Source: Motacilla alba alba (lineage: Eukaryota > Chordata > Aves > Passeriformes > Motacillidae). From it: 64,000 bases of DNA. The notes beneath the pieces were generated by a model. That model saw only the letters and a list, made by a program, of their open reading frames with translations, ran no database searches and had not been told where the DNA came from. Numbering within the stretch: position 1 is the first letter of the stretch; the number at the start of each line of letters is the position of its first letter. A program made the translations under genes and the position numbers. The DNA lies in contig NC_052018.1 in NCBI RefSeq assembly GCF_015832195.1, positions 69,067,666 through 69,131,665 of the forward strand. The letters are read 5' to 3'. Shown here piece by piece: positions 1 to 14,300 of the stretch.

Positions 1-3000
1 ACTCGTGCAGATTGTACCTATACAAGGACACCTGTGTCCATCAGGGAAGATGCTTGGCCTCGAGAAAGAAGTCTGGCAAGCCAGAGAGCCACCAGAGTCC
101 TAACACTGAAACAAATGTATGGCAGAGAGCCTCTGTTAATACGGTGCAATGGTCATGAGGGGAGGACAACAGGGTATCTCAGAAAAGAGTAAAATTAGCA
201 CTGGATCATTGACAGAGTGAAATGTGTGTGGGATATATAACTGCAGAAGGCTTCTGAAGGACCAAAACTGGTAAACATAATGAAAGCACAATTATTTTGG
301 TAAACAGTCTGTGTGGCTAGCATAGCAAAATAGGGGGAAAGTGCTTCTAGAGAAGCTATACCCGTAATCTGTAACTTTATGCTGTTCAAGGACATCATGA
401 AAAAGTGCGGCACTGTGCGATTTTATCATTACTTCCAGCAGTGGAAAACCTGTTTGACAGATTGGAAACTGCAAGAGCAGTCATGACCCATAGGACCTCT
501 AGAGCAAGTAATGTACGAATGTTTAATATAGGGGTTCCGAAGATAACCTCCAGAGTTATGACAGCTTAAGCATTTCCTCTGTAATATCCTGGTTTCAGTT
601 ACTACTGACTTCAAGTGACTTTTACCTCTCAAGATTACTACTGACTGAAAAAAATACTTTTTTTAAGAATGACAAAATAAAGACACTTTTTGACATTGTT
701 CATTCATATTTCACTCAAACCACTTAAGTATCTTCTCTCCAAATTATTTAGACTGAGAGATATCTATTGAAATAGACCCCAATTATGAAGAAAAGTCCTG
801 AATTTGGATAAGTTGTAAAAATTAGGTTTCATGAAAAGGCACTGAACAAGTATTTTTTATCATACTGTCCTATCTCCTTCTCCTGTTCAGCTCACAAGTC
901 AGTTCCAGCAGAACTATTTGTGGATGTGGATTTCATACAGTTGTAAATCTCAGTGCACCTGGTCAAAGGTCTAGATCATAGAACATCCAGGGTACTTTCC
1001 ATAAGGCTTTGAAGATGAGGATCAGATTATATGCCTTTTTTGTTTGCTGCATGTAAAGCAAGGACATTATAGAGAAAGGAAAGGAAAAAAAATTTGTAAA
1101 TAGTTCATTATAACATCAGTGCTTGCAATATTTTGTAGTTTTCAACACATTTTGAAATCATGGAAGTCGTTCCAAGAACTGTGGAACTGATCATACCTGG
1201 TTTCTTATAGATTTGGAGCTCATAATTAGACTCCTTGGTGTTCATGAAGACAAAAACTTCATCTGAAGCTTTTCCATGCTAGGGCAGTGATATTTCTCTA
1301 ACACACAGTTTTGTTGGTGTTTAATATGAGTGAAATGTATGCTGCAGTTGTTCAGACACCAAAGAGTGTTATCTGCTATCTTCTTTACCCGTGCATCTGT
1401 TCTAATGAAAGGGCTAGGAGCATGTATGATACTATTAACCTTCTGTGAAATTGCTGGAATTTTCCACTTAGTTCAAAAGATATTATGCAGTAACAGAGAC
1501 ACATGCACCATATCTGGCCACATTAGATAATTTGCTTAGGAAGCAAAGTTAAAAAGTAGTAAAGATTCTTCCAGAAACTTTCTGAACAGGGTGATAAAGG
1601 CCTAATGTAGATGGAAGCTTCTTGTTAAATTACTCATCAAGGACAAATATTTATATGTGCAGTACACATAGAATATTATATGTACACATGTGCAAAATAC
1701 ATATTAAATATAGTTCCAGTGTTTTAGCTGATGTCAGGTTTTAATCAGTGGTTATGGTTAACTGCACTGAATAATTAAAAGCGACTGATTGCTTAAAACA
1801 ATGGAAAATAATGGTTAAAAATGGAAAAACATGATAGTTTTTATCATACCAGAAAGTAATGTAAAGATCACAGAATTATTTCTTAGATGAATTAGTGGGA
1901 AAAGTGAAAGAATAAACATCCTCCATGGCTGATAAATACAGGCAGAATTCAGAAGAATTGCATATTTTGTGTGCATATTGTGTGTGGGAAGAACAGGGCT
2001 CCCTGCTCCAGGACTGGCAGTCCCAAGGTTCAAGATGTCAGTCAACCCCATGGCAATTTACTTTGTGTTCCCCACTGTTATTTGATCATTTTTAGTCTAT
2101 ATTACATCTCATCATAACCCATCGTTTTCCACAAGTCTGACAATTTTTATCACTGATAACTGTGCTTTCCATAGAAAAAAAATGCAGAACAAAAGTTTCT
2201 ACTTCTGCCAAAACAGAAGTTTTGTACTGGTTTATGAATTTAAAGGTTCTAACAAAACCTCTGAACCTTAACAAAAAGTTTACACATGAAAATTAGCGTT
2301 CCCTTCCAGCTCTAGTGTATGTTTTGTTAGCCATCTTGTTGTCTTGCATGATATGCATGTACTATGTCTACTTCTTTTTCACCGGATCTAGAAGCAGCCT
2401 TTCAAATGTTTGGTCCAGTTCTCCCACCTAATATGACCTTAAGCTACTTACTGTAGACTTTTTGTGGTCCCGTTCTTGTTATGTTCTTCTTATAATCTCA
2501 CTTGAAATCTGCCCATGTCTGTGCCCGTTTGTAATTGTCACTACAACAGATACTTCACTTAGTGCATTTTCCCTTTGCACAGCAAGGGCTTCTTGCTCCT
2601 GCAAGCCTAGATTATCAAGGCAGCAGCACTGCGAAGATCCATAATATGCCCTTAGCAATTTTCACAAAAAAAAACCAGGGTTTTCTGTGTGATGCAGATG
2701 CAGTACAGCAGCACCAGCATGACAGTGCTTCTGAGGAATCACAGCAGGATTCTGAACTGAACATAAATTTACACTATTATAAAGATTTTAGCACTTTAAT
2801 TTCATAAATTTTAATCATCTAAACTAAATATTAGAAAAAGATTCATAGGTAATTTTGTGTGCACACACTCAAAGTAATAATCTATGTGAAACAAACAATG
2901 TTTGCTGTTTATAAGAATAACAAGTATTGTGAACATTCAGTATTCAGTAACATGAGGGGAACTCCCAGGTGTTTTTTTTGTTTTTTATAGCAGAATATAC

Positions 3001-3754
3001 TACCACACTATTTTTTCTTCTTGGAAGCACAGAATAAGATAATGCCAATAGCAATTAAACGGGGCAGATACTATCCTTTCTTCTTGGTGCTGCCCTTTCT
3101 TACAGCACGTCAGACTTTTCAGACAAATATCAATCTTGCAAACTGTTATTCCAAATACTGTTAAGACTAGAAAGATTGCATCTCCTATCACATGTCATAA
3201 ATCAACACTCTGTGGTCAATGAAATTGAGTCAATGTAAAATCTATGCCAGTTTAGGTCCCAAATGTGACTTGGAAAGAATAAAATTAGTTGACCCAGTTC
3301 TGCACAGAATTTAAAAGATTTTATTGCAGATTAGCAGAGTTTAAGTGAGAGTAATTATGTCTAAGATCACATAGTTATATGCTTGTCATGATCACCCTGG
3401 AGTTCAATAATATACTGCATTTTCTTCAATTAGTGTTTATCCTGAACCCATAAAGTACAGTATAAGCGTTAATTACATGTCTGTCATTAGGTACATGTTT
3501 TGTACTCTATATATAGCCTATGTGCAAGGATTTACACAGGGATAGAGTGTTGTAATAAAATTTCAACAGCAAAGCTTTTCCTTTTATAAAAAATTCTGTT
3601 CTGCAGCTACAGAGCTCATGTCTTAAGTGCAGTCTGGAACATGTGCCAAAGTCTGGAAATTACACTTCACACCCAAGACCAAGAAACCATCACTGTCTGA
3701 AGCATCCTTCCTGGCAAAGTTCAAAGCTTTTAATTTCTGTTTTCATTATTTGAT

Positions 3755-3791
3755 GGGGGGGCAGGGGGGGAAGGGAGGGGGATTAAGGGGG
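3755..3791 (+). other. G-rich tract with G-quadruplex potential
   Basis: Five G runs of 7, 7, 3, 5 and 5 bases separated by loops of 1 to 5 bases, fitting the G3+N1-7 quadruplex rule on the plus strand. Surrounding DNA is AT-rich. Confidence 0.7.
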
Positions 3792-4738
3792 AACTATGGA
3801 TCTTGTGGCTTATCTTTTGGAGAAAAATAGTTTGCTTTTGTTTTCGTGTTCCTGCATCCTTTGAGGTTTTCATTGCTCTTCTAATCTTTTTCTGATGTAC
3901 TCTCTGATAAATTCACTGGAATCTATGGTGAGGCACAAATCCAGAAGAAGTGGTTTTTTGAAGGTGGCCTTTTTTCCCCTTTGGTCATTTTGGGTTTGGG
4001 GGGCAATAACATATTATTTTTCTAAAAATGTTGGTCTAAATTAAAAGAGCACATTAAATAGCATCCTTAAAATAGAATTTCCTGTTTTTCTCAGTCTTGT
4101 AATAGGTTATGTCATTATGTAACTATTTACATGTACTATATGACTATAATGTATATAAGGATATATCTATCTCCCACTTTTATGGATAAATGAAGATGTT
4201 TCTGGTGCCTTCTTCAGCTTACATTCTTGCAAATGAAATACCATCAGTTTTAGCCAGTGAAAAGGAACCAATAGGAAGGTAATTCTAATTTTGTTAATAA
4301 TTTATGTTAACCATATGTCAGTCTCAAAAATCAATGCTTTCGCACATAGTTGGAGAAAATCAGCTCTTCAAGGTTTTCCAAAATCTTTTAAAGTAAGAAT
4401 CTAGGTACTCCGTGTTCCTGATTTATTCTGATTGAGTTAATATCTGAGGACTTAAATAATTCCATTATTATTATAAATGCACAACAAAGGCAGGGAAAGC
4501 CTTCCTTCTTATTAATATGCAGCAATCCACTGTACAATTTTCCAGTAAACTTATAAAACCGGAAAAATTTCATCCCCTATTCCTACCATGACAGTCTTTG
4601 CTGTGAAGTTCAGTTCTGTGATATTTAACAACCCTGTTTCTAAAGCAACAGGCAGTTTTCTGGGAGAGATTTTAGTAGCCCTAGGGCTACTCTGAAACTT
4701 GAGTAATCCAAATAATTGTTAAGAGATTTGTCTTCCTC

Positions 4739-4762
4739 AAAAAAAAAAAAAAAAAAAAAAAA
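4739..4762 (+). repeat. poly-A tract
   Basis: 24 consecutive A followed by an A-rich stretch with G and C interruptions. It may be the tail of an old retroposed sequence, but no element is recognisable beside it. Confidence 0.85.
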
Positions 4763-5602
4763 GAAAAGAAAAAAACAAAACCAAACTTGTTTGAGAAGGC
4801 ATTATATTCACACTTTCATTTTCAAAAAATGAAATTTCAGCAATACAGCAGACTTGCATTTTTTCTAAAGAGATAAAGAATATTTTTTCCTTGGCTGCTG
4901 AGACAACCAATTGTAGGTGGAGGAAGGATGAAGGTAGACAGCACAAATACTAGGAACAACATGAAACTTCTGCTAGGATGCATTACAGGTATTAATCAGA
5001 TACTAGCTACCAAAGGTCAAAGTTTTTGGCAGGTTCTGGAGAAGCAACTAATTCTTTTGTCTTTAGAGGCAATAAAAAGAATATTCTTCCATGGAGAAAT
5101 ATTTACGTTACTTAAAATGCTTATAAGTTAGTGATAAAAGAATTTGGTAATCAATGCAAAACTCAGTTAGACTGACCATTCTCCAACTGGATATCCTTTA
5201 TGCCAGCAGGTGAAATGTATTTTTCTCATAAATATTATGTGAGGTGATGATGTGGTAGTCTGGAGAAGCTGCCAGAATAAAAGTGGGGGAAAAGGAAACA
5301 AAGAAAGAGAAAGGGAAAACTTTCAAGGTCTTCCAGTCATAAATATTGAACCTGTGTACCACAACATCGTTACAGTAATATCTTAATTTGAACATTCTGT
5401 CTGCCTAATACACTTCTTCAAGTGTATCATAACATAAAGCCCAAGACTTGAATATTCACACAAGACACAAAACCATCCAGCGTTTAAAACTAAAACTTAA
5501 ACTGGTCATAATGCGAGCATCTTATTTGAGTTGTGATTTATGACAACACAAGTGCAGAACTACAACTGTTACTAGGCAAACTATTCACTGTGAAGAAATG
5601 AA

Positions 5603-5795
5603 TAGAATCATAGAATATGCTGATTTGGAAGGATCATCAAATTCCAACTCCTGAACCTGCACAGAACACCCCAAGAGTGCCTGAGAGTTTTGTCCAAACA
5701 CTGCTTGAACTCTGGCTCTGGTCAGGCTGGTGCTGTGACCTCTTCCCTGGGGAGCCTGCTCCAGTGCCCAACCACCCTTTGGGGGAAGAACCTAA
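5603..5795 (-). mobile_element. CR1 LINE 3' fragment
   Basis: On the plus strand it opens with the reverse complement of the CR1 end (AGAATCATAGAAT), followed by the characteristic stretch with GGAGCCTGCTCCAGTGCCC and ACCACCCTTTGGG. This is the 3' untranslated tail of a CR1 inserted in minus orientation, about 190 bp and 5' truncated as usual. Confidence 0.85.
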
Positions 5796-7750
5796 TTTAG
5801 CTTTTTTTGAGTCAAAAATTTTGTGCCAAGTCATTCACTAATGTATTTCTTATTCAGCATTGTTAACAAAATATAGGGCCATAGTTTTCAGAGGTATACG
5901 TTTGGGTTTTTCCTTAGAATACTTCTCAAAGCTTCTGTGATGTCTGTGGTGTCATGTAAGTGACAGAATATCATTTCTGCTGCCTCACTGGGCGACAGAG
6001 TCAGAAGGACAGGCATTGCATACCGTACGTAAGCACAAATAACACTGTGCACATGCCAGTGCAGATAACTGAGGAAAAAAATAGATGTTCCCCACATACT
6101 CCTCAGAGAAATCTGTAGCAAGGCTACTTTTTCCCACCATTATTTCACAGGCCAGCAAAAACATAGGCTCCCAGTTTTCACATACAGTTAATTATTAATT
6201 TCTTTAATATAGGATAATTACACAGGTTACATAATTTGTTTTGCTTTATAATTATTATGAGTTTGTTTCAGCCTTCCTTTAAGTTATTCTAATGTCCTCT
6301 ACATGAGCTATTCTGCTTGGAAAGGCATGCATGAGCCATAATTTCCTTTTGACATTAAAAGCCACAAATCTAAACATCATTGCGCTATTGCAGAGGAAAA
6401 AATGTTTGGCTCTTAACTCAAGATTAGTCTCTGTAGCCATTAAGAAGTGAAAGCTCCATGGAGGTAACAGAACCAAAACCACTGAGATTACATTCCAGTC
6501 ACAACAAGCACTTAACTGTTGAAGATAAGGTATCTGGGAAATGATATATAGTAAATAACCGACATTCACTTCTGTCTGTTTCACTAATATGAAAGAGAAT
6601 TATCATTAACACAATTGTAAAGCAGAAACAAATAGATTAATTTATTGAAAAGCAATAGTTATTATGAAGGAGTAGCGGAATTGCTGAATTGGAGTCTTGT
6701 ATCACACTCCTGGAATAAATTAAGACATTAACAGTACTTACAGCATTCTTGCTAGAGCACAAAACTTATATTTGATATGGTTCAGTTACTTCTATAATTA
6801 AAAAGAAAACCATTTTCTGAAGCTCTGTGAGGAAAATATCTTACATAAATATTTAGTTTAGGTACCTAGTATCTTATCCCATAGCCCTAATGAAATTCCT
6901 CACCTCTAGAAACTGGAAACACCATCTGTTTTTGACTGTTCACTGAACAAAATATGGACATATGCTGAAATGCACCTAAATCAAAATTTATAGAGTATAA
7001 TGTGGTGAATTCTGAAAAAGAAGGATTTGGGAGTTGTGTTGTTATTTTAAAGAAAAATACAGTTTGCTATGCTGAACTGGACCTAAAATCTGTGAGAGCT
7101 ATTTTCTAGTCAGCTTCTGTGGCAAGCAAAGAACTGATGCAAATGGAAACTGTCTAGTTCTCCCCTCATTTTCAGTCATAAATTTTTCATCTTGGTTGAA
7201 TATTTTGTACAGTTGATTTTTGAATGAATTTTCCTGTTTTGTGTACAAAATTCTATTTAATCTCGCTTAAAACCCAATGACTCTGGTTGGGTCCAACAAT
7301 ACACAAATCATTAACTGTTTCAAAAATATTTTCTACCTCTTGATTGGATCATTTTGTACCATCACTAAAATCTTAGATGTGACTATTTGGTATTTGGTAG
7401 AACTGCTCACATAATTTTCAGGAATAAATACTAGCTTCTTCCAGACCTTGCTCTTCCTGTTCAGTTCTCCCTCACAGTTCTTGGATTCTGCTGTACTTCT
7501 TGTAGCTCAGACTGATTCCATAGGCAAAGTTCCATTACATTTCCCAGAACATGGCATTTTGAAAGAACAACTTTTGTCAGTTGCATGGGTATCTCACCAA
7601 GTGACCAGTGAAAACAAGCTGAACTGTTTCATTTTTGCATCATCTCAAATTCTTAAATGAGGTGCTTCTGCTTTCCTGACAGCAGAGACTCATTTTGTAG
7701 TCACTGAAACAGAAAGACAATATTAGGTAATATATCAGGTATTTCCCATC

Positions 7751-7756
7751 TTTATT
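7751..7756 (-). promoter_or_regulatory. possible polyadenylation signal of candidate gene
   Basis: AATAAA on the minus strand, 454 bp beyond the stop codon of the candidate gene. It is consistent with a normal 3' untranslated region, but single hexamers occur by chance. Confidence 0.35.
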
Positions 7757-8209
7757 ACTGATTTTCTCTCTTTGATCTTAATAGTATATAATATTAATCA
7801 GTATTATCATATCAATCACAGTACTGTAGTATCTTTCTTTTCACTCCTTTTAGTGCACAGCTCTTTTTCAATAAACACTGTGCAGCCTGTTAAGTCTGTT
7901 TATGTGACACTGCATTGTGTGCCTTATGATACAGCAAAGTAATCACCTAAAATCTGTATCCATGAAGTAACGATTGAAAAGTGGTGTTAGTGAGTCACTC
8001 TGAGCAGTATGATTTTACTTCATTAAAAACAAGAAAATCACTCTTGCTCCACTTAAAATCATCTTCTCTTTGAGGTTACTGAGGTCATTTCAATAGCTTT
8101 GGAGATTGTATAACTCCAGTTCAGTTGGGCTAACCTCCTGGTAATCACAGTGTGAAAAGGGCAGCTCGGGGCAGGATGATTTGGTCTGAGCAGAGTGAGT
8201 GTTCTCACA

Positions 8210-8305
8210 TCATGGCATGACTGAAGCATCATCCAGTTCCAACATTTCTAACAGGCCAGCATATTCCTCAGCAAGGAAGGGAAACTGCTCTGCAGTGTCA
8301 CCCAC
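8210..8305 (-). CDS. candidate gene, exon g (terminal exon with stop)
   Basis: Acceptor TTTCTCTAATTTCTAG, then 31 codons in phase 0 and TGA at 8210-8212. It reads VGDTAEQFPFLAEEYAGLL, then EMLELDDASVMP. The acidic, leucine-rich composition is unlike random translation of this AT-rich region. Confidence 0.66.
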   Translation of the reverse strand: MGDTAEQFPFLAEEYAGLLEMLELDDASVMP

Positions 8306-11300
8306 CTAGAAATTAGAGAAATCCATAAAAGTACAGATATTTATAAACCATACATAAGTAAATTGCCACACATCATTTCAAGGCAGGCATGGATGCTTTC
8401 AGTTGAAAAACGCAGCTTTACATTAAAGCAAAACCCCCAGGCTTTTCTGCATATCATAAAAAGGGATTTTAATTGTCCAATTAACATTTTCTTTTTTAGC
8501 AGTACATCATGATTTCCAGCATTAACAGCAGCACTGCAGCTCAGGTTTCTCTGACAACTCTGCCTAATCTGCTTATTAAATGTTTTTTAAAGGCTTGGTT
8601 TCATGCTTGCCTCTTAGCATATATAGTCACCAGCAAAAAAGTGGGTGTAAAGCTCTCCCACAACAGACTGATAACATTTTACACACACATTATCCAGATG
8701 TATATCACTACAAAGCAGCAGAGCATAAGGATTTTATGCTTTGGAACAATATTGGTAGATTTTGAGCTAACTGTTACAGGAAACTATTAGGAGCTCATAA
8801 ACAATTAACAATGGGACACTCATGTTTCTGCTGATTTAGCAGAAGGCAACAATTTGCTGGTGATTCGCTGCTTGTCTCCTAACAGAAACATATAATTTGC
8901 TAATCCATTTCAGTCCCTGCCTAGTGATCCTAAAGGATAATGTTAACATTCTTCACCTGTCTTAGCAGATAGAATAGATACAATGAGACTACAAATACAC
9001 ACAGATAAGAATGTAGGTATATCCATCAGCATTAAGTGAGGATGGAGATCTCAGTACAAATAAAGCAGCACCAATTGCAACATCCACTCTGAATTAGACT
9101 TTAAGAGTGACAGAACTAAGATTGCTTTTCTCCTGTTGCAGAAATGTGCTTTTATTACTGGTCAAGAAGACAGACTTCCTTTTAGGTCATGTAGCAGATC
9201 CTTCCTACTGACAGCTGAACTTATTTTAATTAAATCCAAGCTAGACCATAACGGAGGAAACTTTTTTAACAATTTTTGCCCAAATCAAGTAATATTAGCT
9301 TCAGGATAAGTATTTTCTGCAGTTATAGTGCCACTGTTTACAGTCTCTTCACCCCAGCTTGTATGATCAGTAGTTGGTTGTTGGGTTCTTCAGCTGTATT
9401 TTGATGTCAGTTGGCTACAGGGGAAAGAACTGTGGCTTTTGCATGCAGTAGCCCCTGCACTTTGGATCTGCTCTCAGAGTTCATAAATATATTTTTCACA
9501 GACAAGATAAAACATTCAAATGAAACATTCATCCTGGCCAAGGACAAAGGAGGGCATTTAGTGAGTCTTGACATAAAGTTCTGTCATTCAACTAGTCACA
9601 TTGGTAGTGGTAGTTCCTCTCCAATTAAGTGTGATTCCCCATTGCCCTTTAAATGTTATTTTTGCAAGATATCACTGTTCTGTTTCACTTGCAGGTTCCC
9701 ACAGTCCCTGAAGTTCATTATCCTTCAGTACTGGTCAAAGAAAGAAACAACCTAGGATTGAAATATATACTGCATTTCAAGGAGGTAGCTATTTGTAGTG
9801 ATATTTCCATTCATTTCTTTTCCTTTGTGGTGCTTTCAAAACTACCCCTTCTGAGCTCTGCCCATTCAAAGTCCAAGTGCAGCTGAAAAGTACTATTTAG
9901 TCCACTTGAACTGGCACAAAAAACTAGCTGCATCAACAGAGCTGAGATTATTTCTTTCATTGCATATGACAAGATGCACAGCTTTAATTTTAGCCAAACT
10001 AAAAGCAAAATCCCTCAAATTTATGTAGTATACTCGTGCCCCATGCTCCAAATAGTGGAGAGCAAAGTGTTAGATCGTACTTCATGTGTACTGAATTTAA
10101 AAAGTGAATGTTAGAGGAGATTCCTGCATACGGAAGATATCTTGGTCTCTGATTAGGGCTGGGCAAAAATTAAGCACATCTGACTTATGTCTAAGATTAT
10201 GTAACATTTTTTGGTATTGAATAAAATTATTCTTGGTAGTCAGAGGTACATAGTAAGCTTTATGAAGAATCCAGAGTAGAACACAAACCAGCCAGATGTC
10301 CAAGTGATTTGGTCATTCCCCAAACACATTTTTTTTCACACATAGAAAAGAACGGAAAAAAGTCTTTATTTAAATATGAGAGTCTGCAACATCTGGATTA
10401 AGAGTTTCAAACTATCCACTTGGTTTCACAGTGAAAATTAAAATGCTTTGACTCGTCTTAACTAGGAAAAAAAAACCCCACAATGAAACACGTTAAGCAG
10501 AATAGTAAAGGATTTGCCATTGCCTTTCCCTACAGTCTTTATGTTTTTATAGGGGAAAATTTTACTTTTGTGAAAAATAGCACCAAAGCTACAGTTAGTT
10601 GAAATCAGGACTACTAAATCAGTACTACTTCCTTGTAGCAAACCAGACCCACACAGCAAAGGGGAACAAAGCCGGTGAACTAGAAAGGAAAAATAACTTC
10701 TATTTCAACTCACTTGCCCTTGGAAAAAGATAGACCCAGCACATGGTCTTATCAGCCACTCCAAAACCTGGCAAACTCTGAGCAGCATCTGATGACTACA
10801 ATGCTGCTTTTAGCTGCCCTTTTAGTCATGGGTTCCTAGCAGGGAAACAAGACATGCCACAGCCTTAATCAGCTAAGTCACACATCCTAGGAAAGCACCC
10901 ACACACAAAGGTCAGAAAAAGACCTCTAAGAGGAGGATAGAAAAGAAAATGAGATAGGAGGTGATGGTGAAACCCCACTGTTGTGTATTACATAGATTCT
11001 GTTTGGTGCCATGGATTTCACTTAATTGAGGGGAATGACAACACCCTTCAGTCTCTATTCAGTGGAGGTGGGCAGAAGATCTGTCAGGATTAGATGACAA
11101 CTGTCCATCAGCCTCATCTGTCCCTTCTCTTCATTTCTATATGTGTAGGCCCAAAGAACCAATGATGGGGGAAATATGGTGGATTTACTTAAGATGTTTA
11201 ATTATCTTAGAAAGATCAGTCACTGATGTATTTTGGTTTGTTTTTAAAGAATGCAGTATTTTACATATTCTGCTCCCTATTCTTAAAAAGAAAAAAAAAT

Positions 11301-14300
11301 ACTTAATCAGACATAGCAAAAGGAAGCAGATCATTGGAATTGTACTAAAGGAAACACAAGCTGAGATAACTATGTCATTTCCTTAAACCCTGCAACATTC
11401 AGTAACTGCATTTTTCAAAGTACAAAAGCCTGTTTTTCTCAGTTTTCTTAGATTATCAGGTTTGCCCTTGAGCACACAAAAGTCACTAGTTTAAAGTCCA
11501 ACTGGATTTGCCTTTGATTTGTTCTTGATCCAACAGAATCTTGACATAATAAAGATTAGATCTAGAGATAATAAAGATTTTCAGCCATCCCAGTACTATT
11601 GCCAGTTGCAGCTTCCTTAGTATTTTGCTGAGATATATTTGTATCTATCAGCTTCCTTCAGGATATTGTTTCATGTCATAGAAACTGTATTGGAAATTTT
11701 AAAAACTAGTTATCCATCCAAAATATCTTTATTAATTTTTTGCTATTAATTCTTCTTATTATGCTAAATGAATCCTTTTAAGTATACATAATTTAGGATA
11801 TTAATACTAAGGGTTCTGCAGAACTCATATTAGAATTTTGTTTGCATACACAGGGCCTGTTACTACAACTCTTGTTCTTCTGGGTGGCTTTGTTATGATA
11901 AGACTGCAAAAATAAGACTTCTTATGTGACAAATCAAAAGATATGAGAACAAGTTTTTGATTCATTTGCAACTGAAAGTATACAAGGATCAATTCATGTG
12001 CAGAAAAAATGGCCCAGCACTTGAACATCTGTCAAGAATAGACAAGACATTTGACTTAAAAAAAACTATATAAATACATGAGTCCCATCTTTTTGATCAG
12101 AATATGAATCACACAAACTACATACTCCTGAAAAAGCCCTCTCTCGCTACATTTAGTGGAATACATCCAATGTAGATTTCTCAGGGAAGCTGCGCTCCCA
12201 TCTGTGGTGACATTAGCAGCAAAAAAAAAAAAAAAAAATCTCTTCATATGCTTGCTACCCATTTTCTAAAGTGAAACACAAGTCACTCCACGAGGGGAAA
12301 AGGCAACACGACAGGCACAAGCAGGTATGGAGCAGCAGGTTACACCTGTGGGATGAAGGGCTGTGCTCTGTGGGGAAATGAAGCAATGGGGTCTGCTCTG
12401 GGCTGCTTGGAGCCACACTGACCAGGAGCACCACACCTGCCAGGTCTGTGTCTCAGTGTGGCAGCAAGGAGTTCCTGCAAATGCCTTCACAGAGCTCCTT
12501 CCCACAGAGAAATCCACAGTGACAAGAAAAGCAGTTCTAGCCCTGGACACTCAGTACAGCTGGGACTTGTTTTCTCATGCCATCCCAAACATACAGTGCT
12601 TGGACTGCAAAATTTTGTTAATTTAGGTGATTTAACTACATATTCAGTGTAAGTCGGAAGCACATAGATACACATGACTGTACCAGAGCCATCACTACTG
12701 AAGACAACCAATGCCATGAGGGAAACAGCTGGTACAGAAGCATCCATAAGAACATTGTTCCTTAAGCACACTTAATCCCATTATAACAAACAAGACTTTC
12801 ACCACAAGATGAGAACTTCAAAAACTCCCACTGTCATGGGGGGAAGACCAAGAGACCCAAGAGGATATCAGCAATGCATTACTGAGCAAAGATCAACTCA
12901 TCAACTCACTCATGTAGGTGATGCAATTATGTAATGCTTAACGACCAAGCCAGGAGGAAGTTCCTTGCCCCAACAAACTCCAATGATTGCTCTTACTCTG
13001 TGCATCATAGGAAGCAACAGTAGAGCGTGGTGCTTAGAGCAGTTTTTGAAGCCAGAGGTATTTGACAGCAAGAAAGCGTGAAACTGTGACTCATTTGCTG
13101 TGGAGCTGTACACCACGTGCCAGAGGAGGAGCAGTAGAGAGACACCAAAACAGTGGGAGAGATAAAAGTGAGTAAAAGATGGTTTGATAATTTCAAAGGG
13201 TGAGGAAATCACAGAAGCTTAGATCTGAACACATATTTGGCTTGCAGGATGAGTTTCATTGTACAGATGGTTAATATTTCATCTCAAAGTAAAGGCCATT
13301 ACACTGTATGTGCTGGCTTCTGCTCAACAAATGCATTCTGTTTCTTTCCTACCCCCATGAATTTCCCATTCTTATTTAATATGAATTTTAAGACATTGGA
13401 GTTTACATAATCCCAGCCACAGATCCAAAAGTCATGGCTGAAATGTAGCTCCAAGCTGTTCTCTGGCCCTCCTCCACCCAGGGAGAGCTCTGGCTAAGTA
13501 CAGAGCTATAAAACTTCCTTTAGGTGACCAGAAGGCTTGTATATTTATGTACCTCCTGACTGATAATCTTCTCCAGACACTCATACATGTATTTAGGGAT
13601 GGCAGTAGACATATAACTGAACAGCTGAAATCTGAAAGTCTGCTTTGTAACTGACCAAATGTTTCCTTCTCGGTTTGGTATTTTCTTTCCCTTTCAGTGT
13701 TACATAAAACAACCTTATAGGTTTGATTCCATTTAGTTGTCAGCCATAGTGGATATTTTTAGTACTAAAATTTCAGCACTATCTTGAAACAGTGTTAAGC
13801 TAAGGACAGACAGTGACATGGACAAGTGTAACTTGATCCTACTTTTCTAAACAATAGAGATACTGAAATTGAAGTTAATCTCTCATGCTGTAGCTGTTTT
13901 CAAACTAAAACTGCCGAGAGGAAAGGAACACAGTAAACACTTTTGAATATAGAAACACTGTAGAGAAAATGGCAGATGACAAGTTTCTTGAAAGATTTTA
14001 AGAAATGCAGATGTGGAAAATTATCATCTCCTAAATTATCTCCTTATCTGTGACTACTTCTGTGTTTGTCTCAAGTAGCATTCACCTTCTTCTCATATGC
14101 ATATGCAATTTGCCAACTTTTGGTAAAAGAAAATAGGTTATTTCATGCTGAACGTATAACTGAAAGACACAGAAAAGAATCACAATAAATACACTAATGC
14201 TATCCAGCCCTCTGGTAAGCTCTACAAAAATTCTGGTACCCAGATAGGTACATCCTGTGTAGCAGTGATGCCAGCACAAACACTTGAATTTCTGATAAAA

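Larger units (their letters stand above)
1..7750. other. intergenic sequence, no gene recognised
   Basis: I see no exon with convincing splice sites or recognisable protein in this stretch. It holds a poly-A tract at 4739-4762, a G-rich tract at 3755-3791 and one CR1 tail at 5603-5795. In other vertebrates RYR2 lies beyond the 3' side of MTR, but no RYR2 exon is visible here. Confidence 0.6.

Noticed and set aside
2535..2807. 90-codon plus-strand open frame ending in a Gln/Ser-rich stretch
   Set aside because: No splice-site support, no recognised domain, and frames of this length are expected by chance in 64 kb.
3000..3191. Minus-strand frame resembling a membrane segment followed by a Cys/Lys-rich tail
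   Set aside because: Stops lie just upstream in frame, no convincing acceptor, no recognisable family.
1..8000. Possible RYR2 5' exon, expected from vertebrate gene order
   Set aside because: No RYR2-like coding sequence or CpG-rich first exon is visible; the gene probably lies beyond the left edge.
9411..9755. 114-codon plus-strand open frame
   Set aside because: No domain, no splice sites, and nothing nearby to support a plus-strand gene.
12266..12626. Overlapping open frames on both strands in a more GC-rich patch
   Set aside because: Frames are open on both strands because of composition; no splice or domain support.
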